From positions 1-64,000 of the forward strand of contig DDIL01000172.1 of assembly GCA_002338515.1 (NCBI GenBank): 64,000 nucleotides of DNA, in the 5' to 3' direction. Shown in pieces: positions 8,747-17,572 of the stretch. Positions within the stretch are counted from its first letter, which is position 1. Every line of letters starts with the position of its first letter. Below the pieces are notes generated by a model. The model did not search any database, had not been told where the DNA came from, and was given only the letters and a program-made list of their open reading frames with translations. The translations under genes and the position numbers were made by a program. Source of the stretch: Glaciecola sp. UBA1851 (GTDB lineage Bacteria; Pseudomonadota; Gammaproteobacteria; Enterobacterales; Alteromonadaceae).

Positions 8747-9332
8747 GATATTTCCTATTTATTTGATTAAAGATTAACTGGTTTGCTTACGTCTTCCAAA
8801 CCTTGAACATCAATTCATGCTCATACTCACCTCTTAGCGAACTATGTGCCAATCTTAAAAATATGAAAATATACTTATAATATTCAATTGCTTATGGAGA
8901 ATTATTGCGTATTTTAAAATTTTAACCAGTAGAGAAATTTATTAAAGTGGTTTATTTGACTACTACAGTTGACATTTTTGACCATGTTTTCGCGTTTTTT
9001 TCAATAACGATTGCAAAGTAGTAATATAGCGTTAATTTCTTAAAGAAATATTTTAATGAGAACATTTTCATAGTCACATAATTGTGAGGTTAATAATGAA
9101 ATGGCTAACGCATATTTTTGACTTCATCCTTAGGCACTTTTATTGTATCTAAAATCTAAGTGGCATAAAAATAATGTAAATTGTTTCTGAATTAATAATC
9201 CATCGTCATAAACATATAACTCTACTTAAGCGTAACCTTTAGCATTAAACTATTTAATTAATATCAGCTCAATGTATAATCCGCGTTTCTAAATCAGCTC
9301 ACATAATCGTAGTAAGGTAGAAAGGTTTTCTG
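8747..9332. other. 586-bp intergenic region between the secreted protein and dusA
   Basis: AT-rich and without a convincing gene. It must contain the divergent promoters of its flanking genes. A TCACA-TAAT-TGTGA palindrome (9074-9087) overlaps a GAGG that precedes an 18-codon frame at 9096-9152; this is described in the findings as a weak candidate. Confidence 0.5.
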
Positions 9333-10358
9333 ATGTACTTGTCCACAATCAATCATAAATTTTCAGTTGCCCCCATGCTTGATTGGACAGACCGTCATTG
9401 CCGTTATTTTTTGCGACTGCTATCAAAACACACTGTTTTGTATACAGAAATGGTTACCACTGGCGCAATCATATACGGAAAGGGGGATTATTTAAGCTTT
9501 AATAAACAAGAACATCCCATAGTACTTCAATTAGGCGGAAGTGAACCTCAAGATATGGCTAAATGCGCACAACAAGCGCAGGCTCTTGGTTACGATGAAA
9601 TTAACATTAATGTAGGTTGTCCTTCTGACAGAGTAAAAAATGGCAGTTTTGGAGCTTGTTTGATGGCTTCACCAAACATCGTATCTAATTGTATAGAACA
9701 AATGCGACGCGAAGTTGATATTCCAGTTACCGTAAAATGCCGAATTGGTATTGATGAGATGGATGAGGATAAAGATCTGACTTTATTTGTTGATGAAGTC
9801 GCTAGTTCTGGGTGTGAACACTTTATTATCCATGCACGAAAAGCTTGGCTGCAAGGCTTAAGCCCGAAACAAAATAGAGATATACCACCACTTAATTACG
9901 ACAGAGTTTATCGCCTCAAACAGTCTAACCCAAACTTACAAATATCAATAAATGGCGGAATTGATAGCTTAAAACAGGCAACAGAGCATTTAGAATATGT
10001 AGATGGCGTTATGATGGGCAGAGAAGTCTACTCTAACCCCTTCATTCTATCCATGGTTGACAAAACAATATTTGAAGACAAATTTTGTGAGACGGCGGAT
10101 AGAGAATCAATTGTAAATCATATGACTATATACATTGAAAACGAGGTAAAACATGGAGCAAGAGTTTGGCATATTGCCAGACATATGTTGGGGTTATTTC
10201 AAGGACAGCCAGGAGGTAGAATTTGGCGTAGATATTTGAGTCAGAACGGCACAGGTAAAAATAACGATCCTAAATTATTATTGGCTGCATATGATGAAGT
10301 ACTAAAAGCACAACATAAAGTATATAGTGATAAACTAAAATTTAGTCAAAAAGGCTAA
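9333..10358 (+). CDS. dusA: tRNA-dihydrouridine(20/20a) synthase DusA
   Basis: A 341-residue flavoenzyme that reduces uridine 20/20a in the tRNA D-loop using FMN and NADPH. The DusA signature is clear: VAPMLDWTDRHCRYF at the start of the TIM barrel, LYTEMVTTGAI, LQLGGS, NVGCPSDRV with catalytic Cys96, VTVKCRIGID, FIIHARKAWLQGLSPK, ISINGGI and GVMMGREVYSNP. The long loop after the catalytic cysteine and the HARKAWL stretch are typical of DusA rather than DusB or DusC. An AAAGG ribosome site lies at 9320-9324, 8 nt before the ATG. It stands between two paralogous secreted-protein genes and appears to be a single transcription unit. Confidence 0.95.
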   Translation: MYLSTINHKFSVAPMLDWTDRHCRYFLRLLSKHTVLYTEMVTTGAIIYGKGDYLSFNKQEHPIVLQLGGSEPQDMAKCAQQAQALGYDEININVGCPSDRVKNGSFGACLMASPNIVSNCIEQMRREVDIPVTVKCRIGIDEMDEDKDLTLFVDEVASSGCEHFIIHARKAWLQGLSPKQNRDIPPLNYDRVYRLKQSNPNLQISINGGIDSLKQATEHLEYVDGVMMGREVYSNPFILSMVDKTIFEDKFCETADRESIVNHMTIYIENEVKHGARVWHIARHMLGLFQGQPGGRIWRRYLSQNGTGKNNDPKLLLAAYDEVLKAQHKVYSDKLKFSQKG

Positions 10359-10560
10359 ACCACTTAGTTAAAATAGCCATTCCATTTCACCAATTTCAAT
10401 CATCTCTAATCCCATTCGAACAATAATTATCATAAATTACTGATATTAATAGTTTTATTCTTGTTTTGAAAAAACTGGCATAACTTTAGCTAAGTTTATT
10501 GTGTAAACGATAAAAGCCCAAACGCTTTTAGTAAATTTAAACACATTAAGGAACAACATT

Positions 10561-10896
10561 ATGAACTTCACAAAAAAAATCGCCATCTTAGTACTCGTAT
10601 CTTCAAGCGTTTTGTCGACTCAAGCTTTTGCACAAACTCAGTCTAGCGAGACTAAAAATGCACTTGAAAGAATTGTAAGTACATTTGTTTCAAATGCTGT
10701 AGCGACTGCATCTAATGAGATAGATATACAGTTAGAAAAAATTACACTGACTGCAAGTAACGTTATAAGTGTTGAACCTACTTCAAACATAACCACAAAA
10801 GTATTAATCACAGATGTAACTGAGGCAACTAGTGAGTTAATTGAACAAGATAATAATTCAGACAAAGCAAACCAATCTGAAGAAAGTAACGACTAA
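10561..10896 (+). CDS. small secreted protein, paralogue B
   Basis: 111 residues with a clear signal peptide ending in AFA (cleavage after about residue 24). The mature chain starts QTQSSETKNALERIV and ends in an acidic, Asn/Ser-rich tail. An AAGGA ribosome site precedes the ATG. It is a paralogue of the 98-residue protein encoded on the other side of dusA; the shared core covers about 60 residues. No known domain is recognised. It is followed after 43 bp by a 39-codon membrane-protein gene and then a PspC gene on the same strand, a probable operon, which hints at an envelope role. That is inference from context only. Confidence 0.75.
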   Translation: MNFTKKIAILVLVSSSVLSTQAFAQTQSSETKNALERIVSTFVSNAVATASNEIDIQLEKITLTASNVISVEPTSNITTKVLITDVTEATSELIEQDNNSDKANQSEESND

Positions 10897-10939
10897 TTAG
10901 AAGTACAAGCAACGAATTGTAATTAAAAGGAATAATACG

Positions 10940-11059
10940 ATGTTGGCACAAATAAATCTTTTAAGTTTAGTTTTGTCACCAGTTTTATTTTATTTAGGGG
11001 GCACATTAGTATTTTTTTTACTAAGTCACTTCAAATTAATCAAAGCTGGATTTAAGTAA
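10940..11059 (+). CDS. 39-residue single-pass membrane protein
   Basis: ATG at 10940, TAA at 11057-11059. An AAAAGG ribosome site lies at 10925-10930, 9 nt upstream. The product is almost entirely one hydrophobic helix (about residues 6-29) with a short basic end (SHFKLIKAGFK), suggesting the C-terminus is cytoplasmic. It lies 43 bp after a secreted-protein gene and 36 bp before a pspC gene that has a very similar AAAAAGGAATA ribosome site, so co-expression is likely. The frame is too short for standard gene callers. No family is recognised. The support is its strong ribosome site, its composition and its location. Confidence 0.6.
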   Translation: MLAQINLLSLVLSPVLFYLGGTLVFFLLSHFKLIKAGFK

Positions 11060-11095
11060 CGCATAATAATCTTACCGTTAAAAAGGAATAGTAAA

Positions 11096-11305
11096 ATGAA
11101 GACTGTATTTAATAACTCCCGCTTTTATAGAGATCCGATAGGTGCAAAAATTTCGGGGGTTTGCTCAGGTATAGCGAAACATTTCGATATTAACGCATGG
11201 GTAGTAAGAGGCGTGGCAATAACAGCATTTTTAATGTTTCCAATGGCAATTGGATTAGCCTATGTTCTTGCGATAATACTGCTTAAATATCGTTATACTC
11301 GATAA
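11096..11305 (+). CDS. PspC-domain membrane protein
   Basis: 69 residues forming one PspC domain. Residues 8-30 contain the family pattern FYRDP-x-GAKISGVCSGIAKHF, followed by WVVRG and a hydrophobic hairpin or single long helix (about 35-62), then a basic end (KYRYTR). PspC proteins act in phage-shock-type envelope stress responses, where they sense or bind PspA. No pspA, pspB or pspF is nearby, so this is a stand-alone PspC-like protein rather than part of a classical psp operon. A strong AAAAAGGA ribosome site precedes the ATG. It is the last gene of a probable three-gene unit. Confidence 0.85.
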   Translation: MKTVFNNSRFYRDPIGAKISGVCSGIAKHFDINAWVVRGVAITAFLMFPMAIGLAYVLAIILLKYRYTR

Positions 11306-11414
11306 ACTTTTATACTTATATTGATGTTTTTCATAAATTTAAATGACGGTAGATTAAAATCCGATCATACTAATGTATACTAAAGACCTCATCGGTTAGC
11401 TATTAAGGACAACA

Positions 11415-12407
11415 ATGAGCAATATTTTTACCACAAAAACTATTAGTGCTTTTTTCGGAGCCATTGTTTTATTAATTTGTATCGTTGGTTTTTGGTGGAG
11501 TTTTGAACCAAGCACATTTAATGTTAACGAACGAGCAAATGCTGTAGCAGAAACAAATAACCAACAGGTTGTGCCAGGCTATACAACTGCGCACACATTA
11601 ATTGAGGTTGTTGATACTATGCTCAATAAATCTGGTGGTTATTTAACAAATGATATAACGCCGCCTGGCGTATTATTAGATAACATACCAAGCTGGGAAT
11701 TTGGCGTGTTGGAGATGAGTCGCGATTTAGCATTAGCTATGCGTAAAGATTTTAGCAGAGCGCAGTCCCAATCAGTCAGTAATCAGCCCTTAGCGAAAGC
11801 TCAACCAAATCTTAATTTTGATAATAGTCGCTGGATCCTGCCGTCTAGCGAAGGACAATATAAAGACGCGCTTAAAGCATTAAAAGAATATAGAGACAAC
11901 CTAGGTAACCGTGAAATAACAGATAATCAATTTTATACAAGAGCTGATAATTTAAGAGAATATTTAAAACAGGTTGAAAAACGCCTTGGTAGCCTATCTC
12001 AGCGTTTAAGTGCCAGCGTTGGTACTGATGTGATAAATACAAACTTGGCTGGCGATACAAATGCGTCTAATTCTGCCCCCGAATCTCGAGTATTAGTAAA
12101 TAAAACTGGATGGTTTGAGTTAGACAATGTATTTTATGAGGCTCGCGGTTCTAGTTGGGCATTACTTCATTTCCTCAAAGCTATAGAAACTGATTTTGCT
12201 AATGTCTTAAACAAAAAGAATGCGACTGTTAGTTTGCAGCAAATTATTAGAGAGTTAGAAGGCACGCAGGAATCTGTATTCAGTCCAGTAATATTAAATG
12301 GCAGTGGATTTGGCCTTCTTGCTAATCACTCACTCGTAATGGCAAACTATATTTCTCGTGCTAATGCAGCACTAATTGAACTTTCAGAGTTACTTAATCA
12401 AGGTTAA
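11415..12407 (+). CDS. DUF2333 family inner-membrane-anchored protein
   Basis: 330 residues. An N-terminal membrane anchor (about 10-28) is followed by a large, mainly helical periplasmic part. I recognise the DUF2333 pattern: the motif GGYLTNDITPPGVLLDNIPSWEFGVL split around residues 75-100, alternating Arg/Asp/Leu helices (REYLKQVEKRLGSLSQRL) and a C-terminal helix with NHSLVMANYISRANAALIEL. The family is found in marine gammaproteobacteria and has no established function. The next gene, an outer-membrane beta-barrel, follows after 3 bp, so the two are surely co-transcribed. I infer an envelope role. Confidence 0.85.
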   Translation: MSNIFTTKTISAFFGAIVLLICIVGFWWSFEPSTFNVNERANAVAETNNQQVVPGYTTAHTLIEVVDTMLNKSGGYLTNDITPPGVLLDNIPSWEFGVLEMSRDLALAMRKDFSRAQSQSVSNQPLAKAQPNLNFDNSRWILPSSEGQYKDALKALKEYRDNLGNREITDNQFYTRADNLREYLKQVEKRLGSLSQRLSASVGTDVINTNLAGDTNASNSAPESRVLVNKTGWFELDNVFYEARGSSWALLHFLKAIETDFANVLNKKNATVSLQQIIRELEGTQESVFSPVILNGSGFGLLANHSLVMANYISRANAALIELSELLNQG

Positions 12408-12410
12408 CCT

Positions 12411-13175
12411 ATGAAATTAACACACAAACACACTTCCACAGCAGTAATTGGATTAACATTTTTATTTGCCGGTCACGCGAATGCTGACACGCTTTTAGGC
12501 GGATACATTGGCGCCCAAAGCTGGCAAATGTCTGCTGATGGTGGATTCTCTCAAAATGAAAATCTTGTAGATTTCGAATTTGAAGATGAAAATCAAGTCA
12601 ATTTTTATGCAGCGTTAGAGCATCCTATCCCTTTAGTACCTAATATAAAAATTGCTCGTACAACTATGGATACATCAGGTACAACAACCCTTACGGGATC
12701 ATTCGAGTTTGGCGGCGAGGTATACATTGCAGACTCAGACCTAACTACTCAGATAGAATTAACTGCTACAGATTACACACTATATTACGAAATTTTAGAT
12801 AACGATGTAGTATCAATAGATATAGGTATTACTGGGAAACAAATAGACGGCGATATTATGGTTCAGTCTGATGATGGTGATGCGAGCCAAGAAAACATCA
12901 GTGCGATTATACCAATGGGCTACGCTAAAGTTGCTATCGGCTTGCCATTAACAGGTTTAGGTATTTATGCAGAAGGCGCAGCTTTAGCAATAGATGATGA
13001 TTCATTTACTGATTATCAAATTGCTTTAACCTATAGTTTTGTAGAAAGTTTAGCACTAGATTTAACTCTTCAAGCTGGTTATCGTTCTACTGAATTAGAT
13101 ATCAACGATGTAGACGATGTATATGCTGATTTGCAGTTTGATGGGGTATTTTTAGGTCTTGAATTCGATTTCTAA
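12411..13175 (+). CDS. TIGR04219 family outer-membrane beta-barrel protein
   Basis: 254 residues with a signal peptide (cleavage after ANA, residue 25). The mature chain begins DTLLGGYIGAQSW and ends with the aromatic EFDF, the C-terminal signature for outer-membrane insertion. Alternating hydrophobic and polar strands run through the sequence, and the acidic loops (for example DINDVDDVYAD) are long. This matches the TIGR04219 small-barrel family of marine gammaproteobacteria; no substrate is known. The start lies 3 bp after the DUF2333 stop. A hairpin terminator follows at 13233-13279. Confidence 0.88.
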   Translation: MKLTHKHTSTAVIGLTFLFAGHANADTLLGGYIGAQSWQMSADGGFSQNENLVDFEFEDENQVNFYAALEHPIPLVPNIKIARTTMDTSGTTTLTGSFEFGGEVYIADSDLTTQIELTATDYTLYYEILDNDVVSIDIGITGKQIDGDIMVQSDDGDASQENISAIIPMGYAKVAIGLPLTGLGIYAEGAALAIDDDSFTDYQIALTYSFVESLALDLTLQAGYRSTELDINDVDDVYADLQFDGVFLGLEFDF

Positions 13176-13232
13176 ATTTATTTCAGTCCAAAAGAGAATA
13201 AAAAATTATTTTTAATTCTTTCAAGTTATCAG

Positions 13233-13279
13233 AAAAAACCGCTATTCTCTCTTTACTAAATTGAAATAGCGGTTTTTTT
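13233..13279 (+). terminator. intrinsic terminator abutting the cysJ start codon
   Basis: The arm AAAAAACCGCTATT (13233-13246) pairs perfectly with AATAGCGGTTTTTT (13265-13278) around an 18-nt loop and ends in seven T. The last T, at 13279, is directly followed by the ATG of cysJ at 13280. It should end transcripts of the outer-membrane gene. Its position also raises the possibility of leader control of cysJ. Confidence 0.85.
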
Positions 13280-15097
13280 ATGTCCCAAGATCATAGTAAC
13301 ACACCACAAGACGCACCTTCTATAGGGCTTAGTCAACCCCAACTAACGCAACTAGCGCAGGCTGTACAAGGTTTTAGTAAGGACCAATTGTTGTGGTCGA
13401 GTGGTTATTTAGCAGGCCTATCAGCTAATTCGCAACAACAAACTAGTACACATTCTAGTGCAGTACCAGATGTTGAAGCTTCAACACTGACTGTTATGTA
13501 TGGCTCTCAAACAGGTAATGCTAAGCATGAAGCTGTTGCGTTCAACGAACATTTAGTAAAACAAGGCATAAAAACAAACCTTGTTAGCATGGCCGACTAT
13601 AAACCAAGAAAAATTAAAGATGAAACTCATTTGGTACTTTTTGTTAGCACGCACGGTGAAGGTGACGCCCCAGACGATGCCGTTGAGTTTCACGAATTTC
13701 TTAGTAGTAAAAAAGCGCCTAAATTAGATAAATTGCAATATGCTGTCGTTGGCTTAGGTGATACTAGCTATGAATTTTTCTGTCAAACAGGTAAAGATTT
13801 CGATGCAATGTTGGCGAAACTAGGCGCTAAGCCAATAGTTGAACGATTAGATTGTGACGTTGACTATGCAGATGATATTGCAGCGTGGGCAAAAACAGCG
13901 ACACAAAAACTAGTAGCCTCATTAAAACCAGTTACTGTTGCTAGTACTGCTCAACCGCAACTAAAAGTGGTTGAGTCGATAAACCAATACAATAAGCAGA
14001 ACCCATTTACCGCTAACTTACTAACTAATCAAAAAATAACTGGTCGCGATTCAATTAAAGACATTCGCCATATCGAAATATCACTAGAAGATTCTGGATT
14101 GAATTATCAGGTTGGCGATGCATTAGGGGTGTATTTCTTAAATGATGAATTGATTGTTAACAAAATAATTAAAGCAACGAATACTTCTGCTGATACCAAA
14201 ATTAAACTAAAAGAAGAAACGTTCAGCTTGAAAACGGCCCTTACGGAAAAACTAGAGCTTACTCTGAGCTATCCAGGGTTCGTTAAAGCCTATCAAGCAG
14301 CCACTAATGATGCTGGATTGAAAGCTATTTTAGATGACAAACCCGCTTTACGTACATTCTTAGAAGAAAGACAAATTGTTGATATTATAGAGCAGTTTCC
14401 AAATAAAATAGATGCTCAAGCCCTAGTTGATGCCCTTCGTCCAATTAGCCCTAGGTTGTACTCAATTGCATCAAGTCAAAATGAAGTTGAAGACGAAGTG
14501 CATCTTACTGTTGCCCATGTTGACTACGATGCTTTTGGTTTCCAACACCAAGGAGGCGCATCGGGCTTTTTATCAACTCGATTAGAAGAAGGCGGTGATG
14601 TAAAAATATTTGTTGAAAGTAATGACAATTTCAGACTACCAAGCGATCCTAAAACGCCCGTTATTATGGTTGGTCCTGGAACGGGAATCGCTCCCTTTAG
14701 GGCTTTTATGCAAGAAAGAGATGTATCAGAGGGTGAAGGTAAAAATTGGTTGTTCTTTGGTAACCCTAGCTTTACTCAAGATTTCTTGTACCAAGTTGAG
14801 TGGCAAAGCTATTTGAAATCAGGCTTATTAACTAATATTGATTTAGCCTTCTCTCGTGACCAAGCGGAAAAAATCTACGTTCAAGACAGGCTAACGGAAA
14901 AAGGCAGCGAAGTGTTTCAGTGGCTAGAACAAGGGGCACATTTTTATGTCTGTGGAGATGCTATGCGAATGGCAAAAGATGTGGAAATAGCACTTTTAAA
15001 CATTATCGAAAAATACGGCAATAAATCCGAGCAAGAAGCAAAACAATACTTAGTTGATATGAGAAAAGCTAAGCGATACCAGAAGGATGTTTACTAA
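13280..15097 (+). CDS. cysJ: sulfite reductase [NADPH] flavoprotein alpha-component CysJ
   Basis: 605 residues. It carries electrons from NADPH through FAD and FMN to CysI for the six-electron reduction of sulfite to sulfide. An N-terminal linker with the CysJ-typical LSQPQLTQLAQAV and QLLWSSGYLAGL precedes the flavodoxin domain (about 70-210; GSQTGNAK, STHGEGDAPDDA, VVGLGDTSYEFFC). The FAD-binding domain (about 235-455) has RLYSIASS, and the NADPH domain has GPGTGIAPFRAF and YVCGDAMRMAKDV, ending in the usual aromatic region (RYQKDVY). No Shine-Dalgarno sequence precedes the ATG because a terminator-like T-run sits there; the N-terminus still matches E. coli CysJ. The stop overlaps the cysI start by 1 bp. 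Confidence 0.96.
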   Translation: MSQDHSNTPQDAPSIGLSQPQLTQLAQAVQGFSKDQLLWSSGYLAGLSANSQQQTSTHSSAVPDVEASTLTVMYGSQTGNAKHEAVAFNEHLVKQGIKTNLVSMADYKPRKIKDETHLVLFVSTHGEGDAPDDAVEFHEFLSSKKAPKLDKLQYAVVGLGDTSYEFFCQTGKDFDAMLAKLGAKPIVERLDCDVDYADDIAAWAKTATQKLVASLKPVTVASTAQPQLKVVESINQYNKQNPFTANLLTNQKITGRDSIKDIRHIEISLEDSGLNYQVGDALGVYFLNDELIVNKIIKATNTSADTKIKLKEETFSLKTALTEKLELTLSYPGFVKAYQAATNDAGLKAILDDKPALRTFLEERQIVDIIEQFPNKIDAQALVDALRPISPRLYSIASSQNEVEDEVHLTVAHVDYDAFGFQHQGGASGFLSTRLEEGGDVKIFVESNDNFRLPSDPKTPVIMVGPGTGIAPFRAFMQERDVSEGEGKNWLFFGNPSFTQDFLYQVEWQSYLKSGLLTNIDLAFSRDQAEKIYVQDRLTEKGSEVFQWLEQGAHFYVCGDAMRMAKDVEIALLNIIEKYGNKSEQEAKQYLVDMRKAKRYQKDVY

Positions 15098-16824
15098 TGA
15101 GTGATAATAAAGACCTAATTGTAGAAGGTAAACTTTCAGATAATGAAAGACTAAAATCAGAAAGTAAGCATTTGCGCGGAACAATTGTTGAAGACCTAGC
15201 AGACCCTGTTACAGGTGGTTTTACTGCTGATAACTTTCAGTTGATTAGATTTCACGGGATGTATCAACAAGACGATAGAGATATTCGCGCAGAAAGAGCC
15301 AAACAAAAATTAGAGCCTATGCATAATGTTATGCTTCGCGCTCGTTTACCAGGTGGCGTCATTACGCCTGAACAATGGTTGGTTATTGATAAATTTGCTA
15401 CAGAAAAAACCGTTTATGGCAGTATCCGACTTACTACTCGTCAAACATTTCAATTTCATGGCGTACTCAAACCGAATGTTAAACCAATGCACCAGTTGCT
15501 CAATTCAACCGGAATAGACTCTATTGCCACCGCTGGTGACGTCAATAGAAACGTATTATGTACATCAAATCCAATAGAATCAGAAGTACACAAGCAAGCC
15601 TGGGATTGGGCGACGAAAATAAGTGAGCACTTACTACCTAAAACTAATGCATACGCAGAAATTTGGCTAAACGGTGAAAAAGTTGAGTCTACAAAAGAGC
15701 AAGAGCCAATTTTAGGTGATAATTATTTACCACGTAAATTTAAAACAACTGTTGTTATCCCACCTCAGAATGATGTAGATGTGCATGCAAACGACCTAAA
15801 TTTTGTAGCCATTGCCAAAGAAGGTGAATTAATTGGATTCAATGTACTTGTAGGTGGTGGGTTGGCTATGACTCATGGCGATCACAGTACCTTTCCACGA
15901 AAAGCTGATGATTTTGGCTTTATAACATTAGATAAAACATTAGATGTAGCCGCAGCAGTTGTATCCACCCAACGTGATTGGGGCAACCGAGTTAACAGGA
16001 AAAATGCCAAAACTAAATATACTTTGGAAAGAGTGGGTGTTGAAACATTTAAGTCTGAAGTAGAAAAGCGAGCTAATGTTAGTTTTGCGCCAAGCCAGCA
16101 TTATGAATTCACGTCAAGGGGCGATCGATTCGGATGGGTAGAAGGTATTGACGGCAACCACCATTTAACACTTTTCATTGAAAATGGCCGAATTTTAGAT
16201 TTCCCTAACAAACCATTAAAAACAGGTTGTGCAGAAATTGCGAAGATACACAAAGGTGATTTTAGACTGACTGCAAACCAAAACTTAATCATTGCGGGCG
16301 TACCGGCTGATCAAAAGCAGACTATAGAAGACATGGCAGTGAAACACGGTCTTTTGAAAACAGATACGAGCAAACAACGCCAAGATTCTATGGCATGTGT
16401 ATCTCTACCAACATGCCCACTAGCTATGGCTGAAGCAGAGAGATATTTACCTGATGCTGTCGATCAAATAGAAGCGATGCTAGCTAAACATGGTTTACCT
16501 AACGAGAGTATCATTTACAGAGTAACAGGGTGTCCTAATGGTTGCGGTCGCGCCATGCTTGCAGAAATTGGACTAGTAGGCAAAGGCCCAAATAAATATA
16601 ACTTGCATCTAGGTGGCAATAGAGAAGGCACCCGTATCCCAAGAATGTATAAAGAAAACATTCTTGATACGGAAATAATGAACATCATAGATGAGCTTAT
16701 TGGTAAGTGGTCAAAGAACAGATTCGAAAATGAATCTTTTGGAGACTTCGTCGTACGAGATGGCATAGTTAAGCCTGTAGTCAATTCGGCTCTAGATTTC
16801 TATGAGGCTAATCCAAATGAGTAG
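15097..16824 (+). CDS. cysI: sulfite reductase hemoprotein beta-component CysI
   Basis: 575 residues. It reduces sulfite to sulfide at a siroheme coupled to a [4Fe-4S] cluster. The four cluster/siroheme cysteines are at C434, C440 (CVSLPTC), C479 and C483 (CPNGC), the same numbers as in E. coli CysI. Also visible are RLTTRQTFQFHGV in the first half and TAGDVNRNV, both typical of the substrate cavity. The ATG overlaps the cysJ stop by one base, so translation is coupled. The next gene starts within the last codons of cysI. It functions as the J/I complex in assimilatory sulfate reduction. Confidence 0.97.
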   Translation: MSDNKDLIVEGKLSDNERLKSESKHLRGTIVEDLADPVTGGFTADNFQLIRFHGMYQQDDRDIRAERAKQKLEPMHNVMLRARLPGGVITPEQWLVIDKFATEKTVYGSIRLTTRQTFQFHGVLKPNVKPMHQLLNSTGIDSIATAGDVNRNVLCTSNPIESEVHKQAWDWATKISEHLLPKTNAYAEIWLNGEKVESTKEQEPILGDNYLPRKFKTTVVIPPQNDVDVHANDLNFVAIAKEGELIGFNVLVGGGLAMTHGDHSTFPRKADDFGFITLDKTLDVAAAVVSTQRDWGNRVNRKNAKTKYTLERVGVETFKSEVEKRANVSFAPSQHYEFTSRGDRFGWVEGIDGNHHLTLFIENGRILDFPNKPLKTGCAEIAKIHKGDFRLTANQNLIIAGVPADQKQTIEDMAVKHGLLKTDTSKQRQDSMACVSLPTCPLAMAEAERYLPDAVDQIEAMLAKHGLPNESIIYRVTGCPNGCGRAMLAEIGLVGKGPNKYNLHLGGNREGTRIPRMYKENILDTEIMNIIDELIGKWSKNRFENESFGDFVVRDGIVKPVVNSALDFYEANPNE

Positions 16825-17572
16825 TCTTGCGACAAAAATTGAGGATAATAATAAACTGACGCTGAAAAGCGAGCTTAACTTATCTGAAATTAACTCTAAA
16901 TTAGAGTCTCTTTCGCCAATAAAACGTGTAGAGTGGGCATTAGAGACTTTACCAGGTAATCATGTTGTTTCATCTAGTTTTGGTGCTCAATCCGCGGTAA
17001 TGCTGCACTTACTTAATACAGTATCACCTAATATCCCAATTATATTGACTGATACTGGCTATCTTTTTAAAGAAACATATGAATTTATTGACGAACTGAC
17101 AAGTAAACTGAAACTTAATCTCCATGTTTACAGTGCCAAGTTAAGTCCAGCATGGCAAGAAGCTAGGTTTGGAAAGTTATGGGAAAACGGCTTGGAAGGA
17201 ATAGAGCAATATAATAAGTTAAATAAAGTTGAACCGATGAAAGAAGCTCTAGGTGACTTAGGCGCTAATACTTGGTTTGCAGGGTTGCGAAGAAGTCAAT
17301 CAGATAGTCGTTCAAACTTAAATGTACTGCAGAAACAAAAAGAACAATTTAAAGTTCACCCTATTATTGATCAGTCAAATAGAGAGCTTTACTTATACAT
17401 GAAGGCGAACTCACTTCCTTATCATCCTCTATGGGATAAGGGCTATGTTTCCATTGGCGATTGGCATACTACGAGTAAAATTGAGGAAGGTATGACAGAG
17501 CAAGATACACGATTCTTTGGCTTAAAGAGAGAATGTGGGTTACATGAGTTTGGTGACGGTGATGGTATCTAA
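16817..17572 (+). CDS. cysH: phosphoadenylyl-sulfate (PAPS) reductase CysH
   Basis: 251 residues from the ATG at 16817, chosen because GAGG (16804-16807) lies 9 nt upstream; an in-frame ATG at 16802 would add five residues. It reduces PAPS to sulfite using thioredoxin or glutaredoxin. Visible are the PP-loop-like SSSFGAQSAVMLHLL, ILTDTGYLFKETY, GLRRSQSDSR, and the catalytic ECGLH with Cys240 near the C-terminus. The paired CC...CxxC iron-sulfur motif of APS reductases is absent, so PAPS is the expected substrate. It overlaps the end of cysI by 8 bp and closes the cysJIH operon. Confidence 0.95.
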   Translation: MSSLATKIEDNNKLTLKSELNLSEINSKLESLSPIKRVEWALETLPGNHVVSSSFGAQSAVMLHLLNTVSPNIPIILTDTGYLFKETYEFIDELTSKLKLNLHVYSAKLSPAWQEARFGKLWENGLEGIEQYNKLNKVEPMKEALGDLGANTWFAGLRRSQSDSRSNLNVLQKQKEQFKVHPIIDQSNRELYLYMKANSLPYHPLWDKGYVSIGDWHTTSKIEEGMTEQDTRFFGLKRECGLHEFGDGDGI

